Assembly: GCA_020438915.1 (NCBI GenBank)
Contig: JAGQTR010000007.1
Location: 1-12,165, forward strand
Source: Mycobacterium sp.
Lineage (GTDB): Bacteria > Actinomycetota > Actinomycetes > Mycobacteriales > Mycobacteriaceae
Direction of reading: 5' to 3'
DNA: 12,165 nucleotides
Shown here: positions 6,157-12,165 of the stretch, piece after piece
Layout of the letters: each line of letters opens with the position of its first letter
Numbering within the stretch: the stretch's first letter is position 1
Program-made: the position numbers and the translations under genes
The notes under the pieces: model-generated
What the model was told of the DNA's origin: nothing
The model's input: the letters and a program-made list of their open reading frames with translations, nothing else
Database searches by the model: none

Positions 6157-9003
6157 CTAGCCAAGAACCCGCGTTGCCACCCCGGGTGCGACGGTGGGTA
6201 GCTTCAGCTCCAAGTCGGAGATGTTGATCCCGCCCCAAGCAGACCAGTCCTCGTAGACGGTTGCCGAACTTGTAATCTGCAAGAGCAACTCGTTCTCTGA
6301 GGCCGCTGTGTAGACAATATTCTCCAAATCCCAGGTCACCGAGTGCGTTCTTCCGTCCAGCGTCACGGGGATGGGCTTGACCAGGTTCCCCAGCACCAGG
6401 CCGGTATCTACGTCGATAATTTGGCCGTAGACGTATTCGGCGTTGCCGAAACCGGAATAGGTGAAGGTCAGCTCCGGGGCCCCCACGATGAGGGTCTCCT
6501 CCGCTGGTGTTGTGATCGACACGTTCAATGCGTTCCAAGCCTTCGAAGCCGTGGCCTGGCTTATCAGGAGGGGCACCTCTCTTGACGGACCCGAGCCGCC
6601 GATCAGGGAAAACAGCGGCAGGTAACCACCGTCATCGGAGACATCGAGGCTCGGACCGGTGAAACCGTCTTCGAACGGATAGAGGTCGGAGACGAAGTGG
6701 CCTCCCAACTGACCGAACCATTGGAAATTGGGCGGCTCCGCAATCATCTCGCCTTTCACATGCTGGTCCATCCATGCCATCGTCGTGCCCACAACGACGT
6801 CGTTTTGCGTGGGGTTCAACGGATCGAGGCAGAGACCGTGACCGCCGCAGAACCAAATCATTTTCGTGAGAATCCCGTTAGCGTCGAGAATCTCGCCGTT
6901 CTGGACCGACTGCTCCAGAACGAACAATCCGTCCTGAATACCCTGGATCAAGAGGCTGGGCGCGGTAATGCTCTCCACCAGCACCGTCGGACCGGCGCTG
7001 GTCAGCACGGCTTCCGCGCTCTCGCTGACAAAGTTGAACAGGTTGCCGGTGAAAATGGCGGGCGGGATCTGGCTGTTGATGTCCGCGCCGGCGGTCACCA
7101 GATCGAGATAGAGCAGGTTCGCCCACGCCGTCTTGAACGCGTCGTCGGGGTAGATCGCTTCGTTCAGCGAGTTCCACGCGATTCCCGGTGCGATCGCGTC
7201 GACTCGCTGATCGATGCCGGCGACGACCAATTGGATACCGCCACCGTAGGAGCCACCGAACATGCCGATCAACGGATCAGGAGCCCCGGAAGGTGTTGTC
7301 CCGCTTGTTGCGGTCAGGTCGTTGACGACGAGAAAGTCCATGATGGCCTGGACGTCGCGGCCCTCGAAGAAGGGATTGTCTAGCTGCAGCACGCCGCCAG
7401 AGCCGTGCTCGCCGCGGGGATCCCAGGAGACGTAGTTATAGCCCTCGGTGCGAACCAAGTTGATACCCGGGAGGGCGACAGCCGGGGCACCCTCCGGAAC
7501 GTCGCGCGCAAAGGGGTTGATGGTTCCCGCAGATCCCAAACCAGGGCCGTTCAGGAGGGTGGGTGCCGGCGGGTCCCCCGCAGCAAGCCCGGAGACGGGG
7601 AAGTAGTTGGTGCTGATCGGCGTGCCATCAAAGGAAATCACATCCGTCGTAAACGCGACCGGGGCGCCAGGGGCCACCAGCTCGCCGACATCGACGCTGA
7701 TCGTCTCCACCACGGAGTAACCGATCAGCGGCGCCAGCAGCGTACCCACGATCGGCACCTGTTGAAGGAAACGCACAACCGGCGGCACCAGCAACGGCCC
7801 CAGTGTCGGTCCCAGCAGGCCCTCCATGAACTTGTCGAAATCTGTCACTTCCGAGATCAACACGCTGAACTGTGTGGTTCCCCCGGATTGCACGGTCGAG
7901 AGATCGGGCAAGAGCGTGTAGTCACCGGAATCAGCGGGCGCACCTGGGAAAGCGTCACCGCAGGAGGTGATTTGCGCGCACTCCGTGCTGTTGACGAGGG
8001 TAATTTTTCCGCCGTCACTCGGCGCCTCTTTGACGGTATAGGTCAGCTCAAATCCTCGGGAACTGAAGGCTTCGATGATGCCGAGGAGGATTCCGTCGTT
8101 CAATACCGTTGGGATCGGCGTGACGCTGATCGGGTTGCTGAACAAGCCCGCCGAAGCCACCGCGGAGGAGCTCGCGTCAGCTGAGGTTACTGACTGGGTA
8201 GCGGTTGGTTCGCTCGAGATATCCCGCCGCGCAGCAGCGGCCAGCATCCACTCGAACGGCGTACCAGCCGGCACGGTCGGCTCATCACCGACGAGCGGGT
8301 CCAGCGAAGCACTAGCCAAACTCACCACCGAACTCGACGCCGGGGCGGCTTCAACCGCCGACGCTATCTGCGGCACCGAGGTGACCTCATGCACCGTCAC
8401 CACACTCTGCCCGTTCAGTGACGGGTCCGCGCCCTGCGAGCTCATGGACAACTCCGCGTCGTCCTCGAAGTCGAACTCGGAAACCTCAGAGACCTCGTCC
8501 AACTCAGGAACCGCCCCCGCGACATCCGAACTCGACGAGGAGAACGAAGAGGGGCCGCCTGAACCCGACGGCGCCGACTCGCCCACCAGCTCGGCGAATT
8601 CCGAATCGTCGCTGATTTCGCCGGCTATATCGCTGTCGACACTTAGATCATCGGCTATATCGCTGTCGTCACTTAGATCATCGGCTATATCCCCGTTGTC
8701 ACTTAGATCATCGGCTATATCGCCGTTGTCGCCCAGATCGTCGGCTATACCGCTGTCGTCACCCGGAGCGGCAGACTCATCATCGGCCCCGGCGCCACCG
8801 GCAGCATCATCTGCAGCCGACACCTCCCGCCCCGACCCGGCTGAACTCGACGAATCTGCAGTACCCGCCGACACCGACGAACTCGCCGAACCTCCGGAAT
8901 CGGACTCAGCGGAAGCGACACCATAGCCGGTCAGTAGAGCCGTACCGACCCCCAACGCCACCGCAAGCCCACCTACGCGACCGATATACCTCGCAGCGTT
9001 CAT
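6157..9003 (-). CDS. Exported acidic-repeat protein with S15/CocE-type alpha/beta-hydrolase domain
   Basis: A 948-residue protein. The ATG at 9003 is chosen over an upstream in-frame start at 9033 because GGAGGG lies five bases before it and the signal peptide then starts directly. Residues 1-32 form a signal peptide (RYIGRVGGLAVALGVG core; ASA cleavage site), almost the same as in the DUF4185 protein. Residues 33-300 are Ser/Asp/Ala-rich, with six decapeptides like SDDSDIADDL at 81-140. A beta-rich segment with two cysteines (ECAQITSCGD) precedes the hydrolase. The hydrolase core shows YNYVSWDPRGEHGSGG, the nucleophile elbow GGSYGGG (Ser585), Asp691 (IQGIQDGLF) and His722 (FCGGHGLC): order and spacing fit a triad of the X-Pro dipeptidyl-peptidase S15/CocE class. 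A C-terminal beta domain (about 850-948) resembles the jelly-roll appendage of that class. Substrate unknown: peptide, ester or envelope lipid are all possible. Confidence 0.9.
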   Translation of the reverse strand: MNAARYIGRVGGLAVALGVGTALLTGYGVASAESDSGGSASSSVSAGTADSSSSAGSGREVSAADDAAGGAGADDESAAPGDDSGIADDLGDNGDIADDLSDNGDIADDLSDDSDIADDLSVDSDIAGEISDDSEFAELVGESAPSGSGGPSSFSSSSSDVAGAVPELDEVSEVSEFDFEDDAELSMSSQGADPSLNGQSVVTVHEVTSVPQIASAVEAAPASSSVVSLASASLDPLVGDEPTVPAGTPFEWMLAAAARRDISSEPTATQSVTSADASSSAVASAGLFSNPISVTPIPTVLNDGILLGIIEAFSSRGFELTYTVKEAPSDGGKITLVNSTECAQITSCGDAFPGAPADSGDYTLLPDLSTVQSGGTTQFSVLISEVTDFDKFMEGLLGPTLGPLLVPPVVRFLQQVPIVGTLLAPLIGYSVVETISVDVGELVAPGAPVAFTTDVISFDGTPISTNYFPVSGLAAGDPPAPTLLNGPGLGSAGTINPFARDVPEGAPAVALPGINLVRTEGYNYVSWDPRGEHGSGGVLQLDNPFFEGRDVQAIMDFLVVNDLTATSGTTPSGAPDPLIGMFGGSYGGGIQLVVAGIDQRVDAIAPGIAWNSLNEAIYPDDAFKTAWANLLYLDLVTAGADINSQIPPAIFTGNLFNFVSESAEAVLTSAGPTVLVESITAPSLLIQGIQDGLFVLEQSVQNGEILDANGILTKMIWFCGGHGLCLDPLNPTQNDVVVGTTMAWMDQHVKGEMIAEPPNFQWFGQLGGHFVSDLYPFEDGFTGPSLDVSDDGGYLPLFSLIGGSGPSREVPLLISQATASKAWNALNVSITTPAEETLIVGAPELTFTYSGFGNAEYVYGQIIDVDTGLVLGNLVKPIPVTLDGRTHSVTWDLENIVYTAASENELLLQITSSATVYEDWSAWGGINISDLELKLPTVAPGVATRVLG
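8611..8760 (-). repeat. 30-base tandem array in the S15 gene, five near-identical units
   Basis: GGCTATA recurs exactly every 30 bases (8623, 8653, 8683, 8713, 8743). The units encode decads such as SDNGDIADDL; the two at 8641-8700 differ at only a few positions, and a degraded sixth unit lies at the 8581-8610 edge. All units keep the reading frame. Confidence 0.93.
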
Positions 9004-9008
9004 GAATG

Positions 9009-9014
9009 CCCTCC
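9009..9014 (-). promoter_or_regulatory. Ribosome binding site that fixes the S15 gene start
   Basis: GGAGGG on the minus strand lies five bases before the ATG at 9003. The upstream in-frame start at 9033 has no comparable site and would put charged residues (RSSRR) ahead of the signal peptide. A weak TANNNT candidate (TAGGGT, 9046-9051) could be the promoter. Confidence 0.6.
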
Positions 9015-9101
9015 GTGAGCTGCGCACGACCATTTGATTCGGAAAACCCTACTTATGTTCGCGACCAGAAAAGCGGCAAAACACGAAACGGTGGAAACTC
9101 G

Positions 9102-9764
9102 CTAATTCACCGGCACATCGAGAATGGGCCGTTCCACGGCGGCACCAGGACCGTCGAAATGCCACCACTCGCCGGCGTATACCGTCAAGCCACCAGCCGA
9201 CAGCGCCGAACGCAACCGCGCCCTGTTGGCCTGCGCGGCGGCGCTGATCCCGTCGATGGCATCCGCACGGCTGGCCGCAGAGAAGTCATCGAACCCCGTG
9301 CCCATATCCACCAGTCCGTCGGGGCCTGCCAGCGTCACGTCCACCGATCTGCCGGCCTCGTGGCTGCGCGCGGATGGCCCTGGCCGCGCAACCCAGGCCG
9401 GATTGGGCACCGCCTCGAACATCGCCACCTGTACGTCGTGCGGCCGGTAGCAGTCCCAGAACACCAGACGTTCCCCGCCCCGCCGCAACACATCGGCAGC
9501 AGTCGCCAATCCGGGCACCAGCGATTCGTGGACGAGGCAGCGGGCACCAGCAGGGTAAAGCGGCGCTCCCACGAAGTTGTTCGACGTCGCATATCGCAGG
9601 TCGATGACAGCGTCCGGAACCACGCCGCGAACATCAACGAATCCCGCCGCGCGCGCCTCCTCGGACACCGGCGGGATGGGCGCCGCCGACGCCGACGCGC
9701 TCGTTGCGCCAACCACTGCGACGACCAACCAGTACAGCGCGAGAACCCGGTGACCTGCCCCCAT
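9102..9764 (-). CDS. Exported VanX-like M15 D-Ala-D-Ala dipeptidase
   Basis: A 220-residue zinc metallopeptidase of the M15D (VanX/DdpX) type, which hydrolyses D-Ala-D-Ala dipeptide. Residues 1-28 are a signal peptide ending near SASA-AP, so it should act outside the membrane. Motifs: IDLRYATSNNF (54-64) and CYRP (Arg107), both family hallmarks; SHEAGRSVDV (zinc ligands His135 and Asp142); GEWWHFD (catalytic Glu199, zinc ligand His202). The length matches the family plus a leader. The start at 9764 is set by GAGGAGG (9774-9780) nine bases upstream, which overlaps the stop codon of the preceding SDR gene, so the two are co-transcribed and probably translationally coupled. There is no D-Ala-D-Lac ligase or VanH-like gene nearby, so it is not a glycopeptide-resistance cluster; peptidoglycan-peptide turnover is more likely. 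Confidence 0.88.
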   Translation of the reverse strand: MGAGHRVLALYWLVVAVVGATSASASAAPIPPVSEEARAAGFVDVRGVVPDAVIDLRYATSNNFVGAPLYPAGARCLVHESLVPGLATAADVLRRGGERLVFWDCYRPHDVQVAMFEAVPNPAWVARPGPSARSHEAGRSVDVTLAGPDGLVDMGTGFDDFSAASRADAIDGISAAAQANRARLRSALSAGGLTVYAGEWWHFDGPGAAVERPILDVPVN

Positions 9765-9773
9765 CAGCGCAGG

Positions 9774-9780
9774 CCTCCTC
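9774..9780 (-). promoter_or_regulatory. Ribosome binding site overlapping the SDR stop codon
   Basis: The stop codon TGA of the SDR gene runs directly into GAGGAGG, nine bases before the ATG of the M15 gene. Ribosomes finishing the SDR would stop on the binding site of the next gene, the usual arrangement for coupled translation. Confidence 0.7.
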
Positions 9781-10630
9781 AGCTCGGAACGACGCCGCGC
9801 AGCCCGTCGGCCCCGAAGATCGACTCGAGCATCCCCGACAGGTCTGGACCCCGCCGCAGCCCGTGCCCGCCGTCGACGTTGATGATCTGGCCGGTGATGA
9901 AGCTGGCGGCGTCGCTGAGCAGGAAGACCGCAAGGTTTGCCACATCCTCGACCTCGCCGACCCGCGGCAGCGGGGTACAGGCACGATAGTCCTCGCTGAT
10001 CTCGGGCGATTCCATGATGGGGGCAACCATGTCGGTCCGCGTGAGTCCCGGACGGATGCCGTTGACCCGCACCCACGAGGCGCCCAGTTCGTCGGCGGCG
10101 ACCATCATCAGGTGGTCGAGGGCCGCCTTGCTCGGTCCGTAGGCTCCGAACCAGCGGTGGGTGTTGCTCGAGGCGATCGAGGAGATGCCGACGAACGAGC
10201 CGCCTCCGCCACGGACCATCTCCCGTGCTGAGTGTTTGAGCACATACATGGTCCCGTTGACGTTGAGATCGACGGTATTTCGCCATGCCGCGGAATCGAT
10301 CTGGGTAAGCGGACCGATCGTTTCGGAGCCACCGGCGCTGTGGACGACACCGTCGAGCCGACCGTGCCAGGCGGTCGTCGCGGCCACCAGCCGGGCTGCC
10401 TCGTCCTCGTCGGTCACGTCGGCCGGTTCGTAGCGAACCCGCCCACCGGCGCCCTCGTTGATCGCTTCAATTTCCTCGGCAGCCGCAGCCAGCTTGTCGG
10501 CGTTGCGACCGGCGAGCATGGCGTTGCCGCCGGCGGCCACCACTCCCGCGGCGACCCCCTTGCCGATCCCGCTGCCACCACCTGTGATCAGGAATGTTCG
10601 GTCCGTCAGCAGAGACCCCGTGAGCAGCAC
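9779..10630 (-). CDS. Short-chain dehydrogenase/reductase (classical SDR)
   Basis: A 283-residue NAD(P)(H)-dependent oxidoreductase. Rossmann motif TGGGSGIG (16-23), ADV at 70-72 for adenine binding, HSAGG (97-101) in place of the usual NNAG, LNVNG (122-126), and the catalytic Ser151, Tyr164 and Lys168 in the Y-x-x-x-K arrangement; the C-terminus has ITGQIINVDGG. Arg42 after the second strand (AGRN) suggests NADP(H) preference. Start: GTG at 10630, with GAAGGAG nine bases upstream. The gene is separated from the upstream crotonase gene by 47 bases that hold a KstR-type palindrome, and is followed at once by the M15 dipeptidase. With a KstR site, a role in sterol or related lipid oxidation is plausible, but the substrate cannot be read from the sequence. 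Confidence 0.92.
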   Translation of the reverse strand: MLLTGSLLTDRTFLITGGGSGIGKGVAAGVVAAGGNAMLAGRNADKLAAAAEEIEAINEGAGGRVRYEPADVTDEDEAARLVAATTAWHGRLDGVVHSAGGSETIGPLTQIDSAAWRNTVDLNVNGTMYVLKHSAREMVRGGGGSFVGISSIASSNTHRWFGAYGPSKAALDHLMMVAADELGASWVRVNGIRPGLTRTDMVAPIMESPEISEDYRACTPLPRVGEVEDVANLAVFLLSDAASFITGQIINVDGGHGLRRGPDLSGMLESIFGADGLRGVVPS

Positions 10631-10655
10631 CGTGGAAAACTCCTTCGCCGAAAAC

Positions 10656-10669
10656 TGAAACAGGTTCTA
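10656..10669 (-). promoter_or_regulatory. KstR-type operator upstream of the SDR gene
   Basis: The 14-base sequence TGAAACAGGTTCTA matches the published KstR palindrome TNNAACNNGTTNNA at every fixed position, inside a longer imperfect palindrome (AACT..AAC, GTT..AGTT) at 10653-10672. It lies about 25 bases before the SDR start, overlapping a TATAAC hexamer (10670-10675 on the minus strand) that could be the -10 box, so a bound repressor would block transcription. KstR controls cholesterol catabolism in mycobacteria; membership here is a prediction. Confidence 0.6.
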
Positions 10670-10677
10670 GTTATACG

Positions 10678-11574
10678 CTACGGCTGGTCGCGGCGCGCCG
10701 GCTTCGGCGCACCCAATGTCCGCCAGTCCGGCACGTCGGGTGGCAGCCCGACCGGATATCGGTTCTCATTGGCCGCCGCCCAGTGGGCGTGTCCGAGTTC
10801 ATGGATGTGGAACGCGTGGCGCAACGCTTCGGTGAAACCCATCGCGTCGCTGGCGGCGTTCACCGAGTCCTTGATGAGCAGCGCCGCCATGGTCGGTCGT
10901 TCGGCTATCCGCCGGGCGAACTCAAGGGTCTTGTCCTCCAGCTCGGCCCGGGGGAACACTTTGGACACCATCCCGAGCCGATACGCCTCATCCGCATCGA
11001 TCGAATCACCGGTGAGCAGCAGTTCTTTGGCCTTGCGCGCGCCGAACTCCCAGGGGTGGGCGTAATACTCGACGCCCGGCATGCCCAACCGCACCCCGAC
11101 GACGTCGCTGAACTTTGCGTCGTCAGCGGCCACGATCAAGTCGCACGCCCAAATCAGCATCAGGCCCGCCGAGATCGCGTTGCCGTGAACCTGGGCGACG
11201 GTGATCTTGCGCAGGTCCCGCCAGCGTCGTGTGTTCTCGAAAAAGTAATGCCACTCCTGCAGGTATGTCCGCTCGGTCACCCCGGCCCTGGTGGCACCGT
11301 TGAATTGGAACGTCGGGTGCTGGCCCGGACCGGGAGCCCGTTCGGACAGCGCTTCCTCTGACCCCAGATCATGGCCGGCGGAGAAGTTCTTGCCGCGGGC
11401 CGCGAGGATGACCACCCGCACATCGTCGTCGGCCTCCGCCCGTCCGAACGCCTCGTCTAACTGCACAAGCAATGTTCTGGACTGGGCATTTTGCGCATGG
11501 GGCCGGTTGAGCCAGATGCGCGCGATGCGCCCCTCGTCGAGGGTCTGGTATGTCACCTGTGCCGGGTCAGCCAT
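10678..11574 (-). CDS. Enoyl-CoA hydratase/isomerase (crotonase) family protein lacking classical catalytic Glu residues
   Basis: A 298-residue crotonase-fold protein, presumed cytoplasmic and CoA-ester binding. The start at 11574 (MADPAQVTY) is preferred; extending to 11712 would run through the divergent small gene. Motifs: IARIWLNRPHAQNA near the N-terminus (normal for the family), KNFSAGHDL for the first oxyanion-hole segment, HGNAISAGLMLIWACDLIVAADDAKFSD for the second, and LTGDSIDADEAYRLGMVSKVFP, typical of the C-terminal half. Against rat enoyl-CoA hydratase, the position of Glu144 (GGGCEL) is occupied by Met (SAGLML) and that of Glu164 (FGQPE) by Val (FSDVV), so ordinary hydration is doubtful. 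The C-terminal extension (HELGHAHW and a Pro-rich end) recalls an actinobacterial subfamily. TAATGT at 11582-11587 could be its -10 box, again only seven bases before the ATG. Confidence 0.88.
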   Translation of the reverse strand: MADPAQVTYQTLDEGRIARIWLNRPHAQNAQSRTLLVQLDEAFGRAEADDDVRVVILAARGKNFSAGHDLGSEEALSERAPGPGQHPTFQFNGATRAGVTERTYLQEWHYFFENTRRWRDLRKITVAQVHGNAISAGLMLIWACDLIVAADDAKFSDVVGVRLGMPGVEYYAHPWEFGARKAKELLLTGDSIDADEAYRLGMVSKVFPRAELEDKTLEFARRIAERPTMAALLIKDSVNAASDAMGFTEALRHAFHIHELGHAHWAAANENRYPVGLPPDVPDWRTLGAPKPARRDQP

Positions 11575-11581
11575 ACCGAGC

Positions 11582-11587
11582 ACATTA
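11582..11587 (-). promoter_or_regulatory. Candidate -10 box (TAATGT) of the crotonase gene
   Basis: TAATGT on the minus strand fits TANNNT and lies seven bases before the ATG at 11574; no Shine-Dalgarno is visible. If used, the mRNA would be leaderless. The short divergent gap (69 bases) leaves little room for another promoter. Confidence 0.35.
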
Positions 11588-11631
11588 CGGCTGCCGTGTG
11601 GCCGAAAGAACGCCGACGTCGCGGAGTCGCA

Positions 11632-11637
11632 TACAGT
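11632..11637 (+). promoter_or_regulatory. Predicted -10 box (TACAGT) of a leaderless otsA-operon transcript
   Basis: TACAGT fits TANNNT and is followed by exactly six bases and the ATG at 11644, the same geometry as the box before the gene at 2290. No Shine-Dalgarno precedes the ATG, so a leaderless transcript is the simplest reading. Confidence 0.5.
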
Positions 11638-11643
11638 TGTTCT

Positions 11644-11811
11644 ATGCCTGCCAAATCTGATCCCGCCGAACTCGGCGATGTTGAACCAATTGCCGACAGC
11701 ACCGAACGCCAAGCACGACGCGTGGTCGCCGCATACGCCACCGACGCCGACGAATGCCGGATCTTCCTGTCGATGCTCGGCATCGGACCGGCCAAGCTCG
11801 CCGACGCGTAA
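11644..11811 (+). CDS. Small conserved protein upstream of otsA (55 residues)
   Basis: A 55-residue, mildly acidic, probably helical protein: MPAKSDPAELGDVEPIADS, then ERQARRVVAAYATDADECRIFLSMLGIGPAKL. It has no signal peptide, TM helix or known motif. Its position directly upstream of otsA matches what I recall of a small ORF next to otsA in other mycobacteria (Rv3489 region of M. tuberculosis). Its stop codon TAA overlaps the otsA start in TAATG, so the two are translationally coupled. Candidate roles are a regulator or partner of trehalose-6-phosphate synthase or simply a ribosome-delivery ORF; none is shown. In-frame upstream starts (11491) are rejected because they would overlap the divergent crotonase gene. 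Confidence 0.75.
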   Translation: MPAKSDPAELGDVEPIADSTERQARRVVAAYATDADECRIFLSMLGIGPAKLADA

Positions 11812-12165
11812 TGACGCCCGAGGGCGGCCCCGAGGCTCCCTCCGGGACTTCAGGCTCTGCTCCGCCTACGGCTTCGGCGGACTTCGTCGTGGTGGCCAAC
11901 AGGCTGCCCATCGACAGGGTGCGCCGGCCTGACGGCTCCACCGAATGGAAACAAAGTCCGGGCGGACTGGTCACGGCCCTCGAGCCGCTGCTCCGGAAGC
12001 GCCGCGGCGCCTGGATCGGGTGGCCCGGCGTGCCCGAAGAGCCCGGCGAGTCCGACGACCAGCCGATTGATCAGGACGGAATGACCCTCGTCCCGGTGCG
12101 GCTGAGCGCAACCGACGTCGCCGACTACTACGAGGGCTTTTCCAACGCCACGCTCTGGCCGCTCT
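11811..12165 (+). CDS. otsA: Trehalose-6-phosphate synthase OtsA, N-terminal part (cut by window end)
   Basis: GT20-family glycosyltransferase that joins a nucleotide-activated glucose (mycobacterial OtsA is reported to favour ADP-glucose but also to use UDP-glucose) to glucose-6-phosphate, giving trehalose-6-phosphate for trehalose and trehalose-lipid synthesis in the cytoplasm. 118 codons are visible. After a variable 24-residue Pro/Gly/Ser-rich N-terminus come FVVVANRLP (first strand), SPGGLVTALEPLL (glycine loop binding the donor), GAWIGWPG and YYEGFSNATLWPL, all diagnostic of GT20. The start ATG at 11811 shares its A with the TAA of the upstream small ORF, and no Shine-Dalgarno is seen, so expression probably depends on translation of that ORF. 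Confidence 0.95.
   Translation, partial: MTPEGGPEAPSGTSGSAPPTASADFVVVANRLPIDRVRRPDGSTEWKQSPGGLVTALEPLLRKRRGAWIGWPGVPEEPGESDDQPIDQDGMTLVPVRLSATDVADYYEGFSNATLWPL

Noticed and set aside
8611..8760. CRISPR array suggested by the 30-base period
   Set aside because: The units are contiguous without spacers, lie in frame inside a gene, and no cas gene is present.
8075..8926. Long plus-strand ORF (283 codons), Ser-rich with its own repeats
   Set aside because: It is antisense to the acidic-repeat region of the S15 gene; its repeats mirror the 30-base array and it has no start signal or recognisable domain.
9102..9764. Glycopeptide-resistance cluster suggested by the VanX-like gene
   Set aside because: No VanA/VanB-type ligase, VanH or VanRS neighbours, and the enzyme has a signal peptide.
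10232..11065. Plus-strand ORF of 277 codons
   Set aside because: It spans two well-supported minus-strand genes and the operator between them; no protein motif.
11632..11646. Second KstR-like site (GTTCTA half) before the small ORF
   Set aside because: Only one half-site fits; the AAC half is missing at the required spacing.
10678..11712. Extended start of the crotonase gene at 11712
   Set aside because: It would overlap the divergent 55-residue gene and its promoter, and the extra residues do not resemble the family.

Overview
The window looks like chromosomal DNA of a mycobacterium, probably a non-tuberculous species. The grounds are: high GC; a response regulator/kinase pair that reads like TrcR/TrcS; the N-terminus of a mycobacterial-type OtsA; a DUF4185 protein; and two exported proteins with the 'GRVGGLAVALGVG' leader I recall from many mycobacterial secreted proteins. 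No phage, IS, integrase or CRISPR was seen, so this reads as core plus lineage-specific envelope genes rather than a mobile island.

Layout. (1) 1-2189, minus strand: a trcR-trcS-like two-component operon; the kinase is complete except for its last codons, which leave the window at base 1. (2) 2290-3018, plus: an unrecognised protein built from in-register decapeptide repeats, with a promoter placed for leaderless translation. (3) 3151-3226, minus: tRNA-Thr(UGU), CCA encoded. (4) 3385-3741, plus: a small conserved protein of unknown function. (5) 3911-6052, plus, and 6157-9003, minus: two large exported proteins lying tail to tail. They share nearly the same signal peptide and an acidic tandem-repeat stalk but carry unrelated C-terminal domains: DUF4185 (candidate D-arabinan hydrolase) and an S15/CocE-type alpha/beta hydrolase. 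(6) 9102-10630, minus: an SDR oxidoreductase translationally linked to an exported VanX-like M15 dipeptidase, preceded by a perfect match to the KstR operator consensus. (7) 10678-11574, minus: a crotonase-fold protein lacking both classical hydratase glutamates. (8) 11644-12165, plus: a 55-residue ORF overlapping the start of otsA (trehalose-6-phosphate synthase, cut by the window end).

How the genes may work together. The theme is the cell envelope and lipid metabolism: an envelope-sensing two-component system, three exported enzymes (possible arabinan, ester/peptide and peptidoglycan-peptide hydrolysis), two CoA/sterol-type metabolic enzymes and trehalose synthesis. The most unusual signals are the paired leader-plus-acidic-repeat architecture, the decapeptide-repeat protein, the KstR-like box, and the TANNNT-N6-ATG geometry that recurs at two unrelated genes. 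Functions beyond family level are inference.
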